Made by a program: the position numbers and the translations under genes. This document shows positions 61,697 through 64,000 of a stretch of DNA of 64,000 nt, piece after piece. Source of the stretch: an uncultured Bacteroidia bacterium (GTDB lineage: Bacteria > Bacteroidota > Bacteroidia > Bacteroidales > UBA932); the NCBI GenBank assembly GCA_902791945.1, contig CADAXR010000001.1, positions 1 through 64,000 on the forward strand. Reading direction: 5' to 3'. The first letter of the stretch is position 1. Each line of letters begins with the position of its first letter. Under the pieces are notes generated by a model that saw only the letters and a list, made by a program, of their open reading frames with translations, made no database searches and was not told the origin of the DNA.

Positions 61697-61810
61697 ATGA
61701 CAGGGTATCATATTCCTAAATGCACCCTTGTGGATCTTTGCCCCGAAGAGGGCATTCTTGTCGCTTCTGCCGAACAGATGAACATAGTAAAAGATGATTG
61801 GGATGACTAA
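61697..61810 (+). CDS. short acidic-tailed protein upstream of a fimbrillin-EEP lipoprotein
   Basis: A 37-residue product starting MTGYHIPKCTLVDL, then EEGILVASAEQ and the tail MNIVKDDWDD. The SAEQMNIV...W...D segment matches the 28,048 gene, 30 kb away on the same strand, closely enough to call them homologous. There is no signal peptide. It begins 6 nt after the phosphodiesterase stop, and its 3' end overlaps the start of the fimbrillin-EEP gene, so the two are probably translationally coupled. Confidence 0.7.
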   Translation: MTGYHIPKCTLVDLCPEEGILVASAEQMNIVKDDWDD

Positions 61811-63422
61811 GAATCGTTTTATCATATCAGTCTTGCTGCTTGTTGCGGCATGCCACGGGAAGGATGAACCGATATCTCCGGAGGAGGGGACGACCACATT
61901 GCGCTTCAGCGCAACGATGGAGGCGATCTCAAGAGCCGGCGTGGATGGTGAAGGGAATGTGACCTGGCAGTCCGGAGACAGGATAGCGGTCTTGCTCGAT
62001 AATGGCGATGTCACTTCGCTGACCCTTGAAAGCGGGGAAGGCACTGCGTCGGCTTCTTTCAGCGGGGAAATCCCTTCCGGGAGGTCATTCGCCGGCAAAG
62101 CGGCTTATCCCTGGTGGGACGGAGCCTGGAACTCGTCGGCGGGAGAACTTGTCCTAACCCTGCCTGAATCAGTGGTCTGGCCTGGAGATGATTATGTCCC
62201 TGCCATTATGAAGGCGACGGCATCCGACGACAATCTTCCCTTTAAACATGAAGGGGCTATCATGCAGTTTACTATAAAAAACATTCCTGCGTCGATAGCA
62301 TCCTTTAAATTCACGTCATCTGAAGGGGCGGTGATGGGTCGGAATGACTTTACATATACTTTTACGCCATCTTCATCCACCCGTGTATTTCATATTCCCG
62401 TGAGTGCGGGGACGCTGCCGGCTTATACCGTTACCTTGAATGATACATCCGATAACCCTTCCCTGTCCAAAACGAAAAACAGGACTACCAATGTCTCACG
62501 TTGTGATTTTCGTGAGTTGACGCCGCTTGGCGTGGAGGTGGTCGGCAAATTCCGGGTAATGGAGTACAATGTGCTGGACGGGATGAGCCGTGACAGTGAG
62601 AATAATTATGACAATTTTGTCGCCTGGGTGCGTTCGCTGGCTCCCGACGTGCTGGTTCTTTGTGAGGCTGGCGATTTGAACCTTATTAGTGAACGCTGGG
62701 GGCATGCTTACTATGCCAAAATTATGAAGGATAATTATCCATTAGTCATAACCTCCTCTCATCCCATAACAGTAAACGAAAGAATCTCTGGATCTTCCAC
62801 TAGACATGGAGCACTATATGTCTCCGTGGCGGGGTATGATGTCGTCGGAGTCCACCTGCGCCCGACCGTGGATGACGACGGCTCCGGGAACCTGTCGCCT
62901 GAGGAATATGCCAAATATGGAGCGCTTAGGAAGACGGAGCTGGAATATATTCTTTCACAGACAATTGACAATTCCTCGTATGCGGACCGGTCCAATTGGA
63001 TTTTCTGCGGAGATTTCAATGCTTATTCTCCACTGGAGAAGACGGCAGTCAGTCCTTTCGGGGGTAAAAGTGCCTATGCTTATTCTGAGCCCACGGCATC
63101 GGTATGCTATGAAGTGTATCCTCTGATTGCTGACAGATTGAAGGATGTCGTCTACTATAAGGGCGGAACTGCCTTCAGGCCCACGATGTATCACGGCCGC
63201 TCACGTCTGGATTATATTTTTGCAAGCGAAGGCTTATATCCCGGGGTGGACGTGGCTAGAGTGGCCCTTGGCGGTTTCCCTGGTAATTACAATAACGATG
63301 ACGTGAATCCATCGGACCATATGCCTCTTCAAATGGATTTGGTTACGTATGCCTTTAAGGTCCTGGACGGCTATATGAGTCTCGAGGACTGGCCTGAAGA
63401 AGATTTGATCACAGAAAACTGA
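61794..63422 (+). CDS. fimbrillin-like plus EEP phosphoesterase fusion lipoprotein
   Basis: A 542-residue lipoprotein (signal ending LLLVAAC; ATG 61,803 is an alternative start three codons later). Residues about 30-240 are fimbrillin-like (ISRAGVDGEGNVTWQSGD, LPFKHEGAIMQFTIKN). From about residue 250 comes an endonuclease/exonuclease/phosphatase domain with MEYNVLDGM, VLCEAG, VGVHLRP, FCGDFNAYSP, SRLDYIFAS and PSDHMPLQMDL. All metal and catalytic positions look intact. It is the second EEP enzyme of this locus, so phosphodiester hydrolysis is likely part of its job. It overlaps the 61,697 small gene at its 5' end. Confidence 0.86.
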   Translation: MIGMTKNRFIISVLLLVAACHGKDEPISPEEGTTTLRFSATMEAISRAGVDGEGNVTWQSGDRIAVLLDNGDVTSLTLESGEGTASASFSGEIPSGRSFAGKAAYPWWDGAWNSSAGELVLTLPESVVWPGDDYVPAIMKATASDDNLPFKHEGAIMQFTIKNIPASIASFKFTSSEGAVMGRNDFTYTFTPSSSTRVFHIPVSAGTLPAYTVTLNDTSDNPSLSKTKNRTTNVSRCDFRELTPLGVEVVGKFRVMEYNVLDGMSRDSENNYDNFVAWVRSLAPDVLVLCEAGDLNLISERWGHAYYAKIMKDNYPLVITSSHPITVNERISGSSTRHGALYVSVAGYDVVGVHLRPTVDDDGSGNLSPEEYAKYGALRKTELEYILSQTIDNSSYADRSNWIFCGDFNAYSPLEKTAVSPFGGKSAYAYSEPTASVCYEVYPLIADRLKDVVYYKGGTAFRPTMYHGRSRLDYIFASEGLYPGVDVARVALGGFPGNYNNDDVNPSDHMPLQMDLVTYAFKVLDGYMSLEDWPEEDLITEN

Positions 63423-63423
63423 C

Positions 63424-64000
63424 ATGAGAAAGATCGCAATCATCGGCGCCGGGATGATGGGTTCGGCGCTTGCTTTTCCAGCCCGGGAAAACGGTCACGA
63501 TGTCCGGTTGGTGGGGACCCCGCTTGATCGGGATATTATCGACTCTTGCCGCCTCACGGGGCAGCATCCGAAGTTCGATCGTCCGTTCCCTGACGGGATA
63601 CGGTATTTTCAGTTCGAGGAGTGGCGGAAAGCTGTAGAGGGCGTTGACTTTGTCATTGGAGGTGTTTCGTCGTTCGGTGTAGACTGGTTTCTGGATAATG
63701 TCCTATGCTGCCTTGATCCGTCAGTCCCTGTTCTCTCTGTCACAAAGGGCCTTATCAATCTGAATGACGGTTCCTTGATTTCTTATCCGGAATACTGGCA
63801 GAGAGAGTTGGCCGGTAAGGGTATCCAACGTACGGTCTGCGCCATCGGAGGCCCCTGCACCAGCTATGAACTGGTATTCCACGACCAGACGGAGGTGGCG
63901 TTTTGCGGCGAGTCCTCAGGACAGATCCGTATGATGAAGGATGCGATGCAGACATCGTATTATCACATCTCCCTCACCAATGACGTTATCGGTCTGGAGA
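63424..64000 (+). CDS. gpsA: NAD(P)-dependent glycerol-3-phosphate dehydrogenase, 5' part
   Basis: The first 192 codons are in the window and run off its right end with no stop. The Rossmann start KIAIIGAGMMGSALA and the later VLSVTKGL and IGGPCTSYEL blocks (where GpsA has TKG and SGPS/T-F-A) match GpsA-type glycerol-3-phosphate dehydrogenases. The enzyme interconverts dihydroxyacetone phosphate and glycerol-3-phosphate in the cytoplasm. It begins 1 nt after the EEP gene stop, so it may belong to the same transcript. If so, glycerol phosphate could be a product of the locus. Confidence 0.82.
   Translation, partial: MRKIAIIGAGMMGSALAFPARENGHDVRLVGTPLDRDIIDSCRLTGQHPKFDRPFPDGIRYFQFEEWRKAVEGVDFVIGGVSSFGVDWFLDNVLCCLDPSVPVLSVTKGLINLNDGSLISYPEYWQRELAGKGIQRTVCAIGGPCTSYELVFHDQTEVAFCGESSGQIRMMKDAMQTSYYHISLTNDVIGLE

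Noticed and set aside
28048..61810. Treating the tiny genes as RiPP precursors with maturation enzymes
   Set aside because: No radical SAM, lanthipeptide, YcaO or peptidase-transporter gene is present in the window, so a modified-peptide pathway cannot be supported here.
1..64000. CRISPR array or integrase-bordered element
   Set aside because: No regularly spaced direct repeats, integrase, transposase or attachment-site duplication were recognised; the tRNA at 114-185 shows no repeated 3' end nearby.

Overview
The window is a high-GC chromosomal segment of a gut- or rumen-type Bacteroidales bacterium. The evidence is two SusC/SusD pairs, a hybrid two-component sensor with an AraC output domain, many surface lipoproteins with fimbrillin-like, BACON-like, DUF5689 and DUF4832 modules, and -7 promoter boxes of the TAnnTTTG type used by the Bacteroidetes primary sigma factor. 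I cannot place it to genus.

Layout. (1) 1-218: the 3' end of rpmF, a tRNA-Arg(CCU) and a strong bidirectional terminator. (2) About 241-24,465: an amino-sugar utilisation locus. A long minus-strand run reads agaS, gatZ, susC, susD, a CBM9-like lipoprotein, two DUF4874/DUF4832 lipoproteins, a thioredoxin-like lipoprotein, a fimbrillin/SdiA-regulated-like lipoprotein, alkaline phosphatase, a tyrosine-phosphatase-like lipoprotein, a second CBM9-like lipoprotein, a NahK-like sugar kinase and a Gfo/Idh oxidoreductase. A DeoR-family repressor gene and a divergent plus-strand set (PfkB kinase, GH109 alpha-N-acetylgalactosaminidase, acetylxylan-esterase-like protein) lie beside agaS. The gene set points to alpha-GalNAc-bearing glycans. 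(3) 24,496-33,216: a GH36-type alpha-galactosidase, a third DUF4832 protein, and two fimbrillin-like lipoproteins, each preceded by a very short gene, with a second tyrosine-phosphatase-like lipoprotein between them. (4) 33,360-38,433: an AAA_14/DUF4143 ATPase, small unknowns, a GH8 enzyme, an unknown lipoprotein and an HAD phosphatase. (5) 38,436-64,000: a second susCD locus. It has a divergent HTCS regulator, a GH43-like protein that seems to have lost its catalytic aspartates, SusC/SusD, three DUF5689 proteins, a BNR-like/endonuclease-exonuclease-phosphatase (EEP) fusion, two fimbrillin-GLUG adhesin-like proteins, a type I phosphodiesterase, a fimbrillin-EEP fusion and the start of a glycerol-3-phosphate dehydrogenase.

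How the genes work together. The first locus looks like import of a GalNAc-containing glycan with trimming by GH109 and possibly GH36, then AgaS/PfkB/GatZ chemistry toward tagatose phosphates. The second carries almost no recognisable active glycosidase but several phosphoesterases, so a phosphodiester-containing substrate (nucleic acid, phospholipid headgroup or glycerophosphate polymer) is a better guess than a plain polysaccharide.

The most unusual signal is a set of four genes of 37-48 codons placed directly upstream of four of the five fimbrillin-domain lipoproteins in the right-hand part of the window. Two of them share a clear C-terminal motif (S-[AV]-E-x-M-N-I-V, then W and an acidic tail). 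They look like one fast-evolving small-protein family coupled to surface lipoprotein expression. Functional assignments rest on motif and family recognition by eye; no database search was run.
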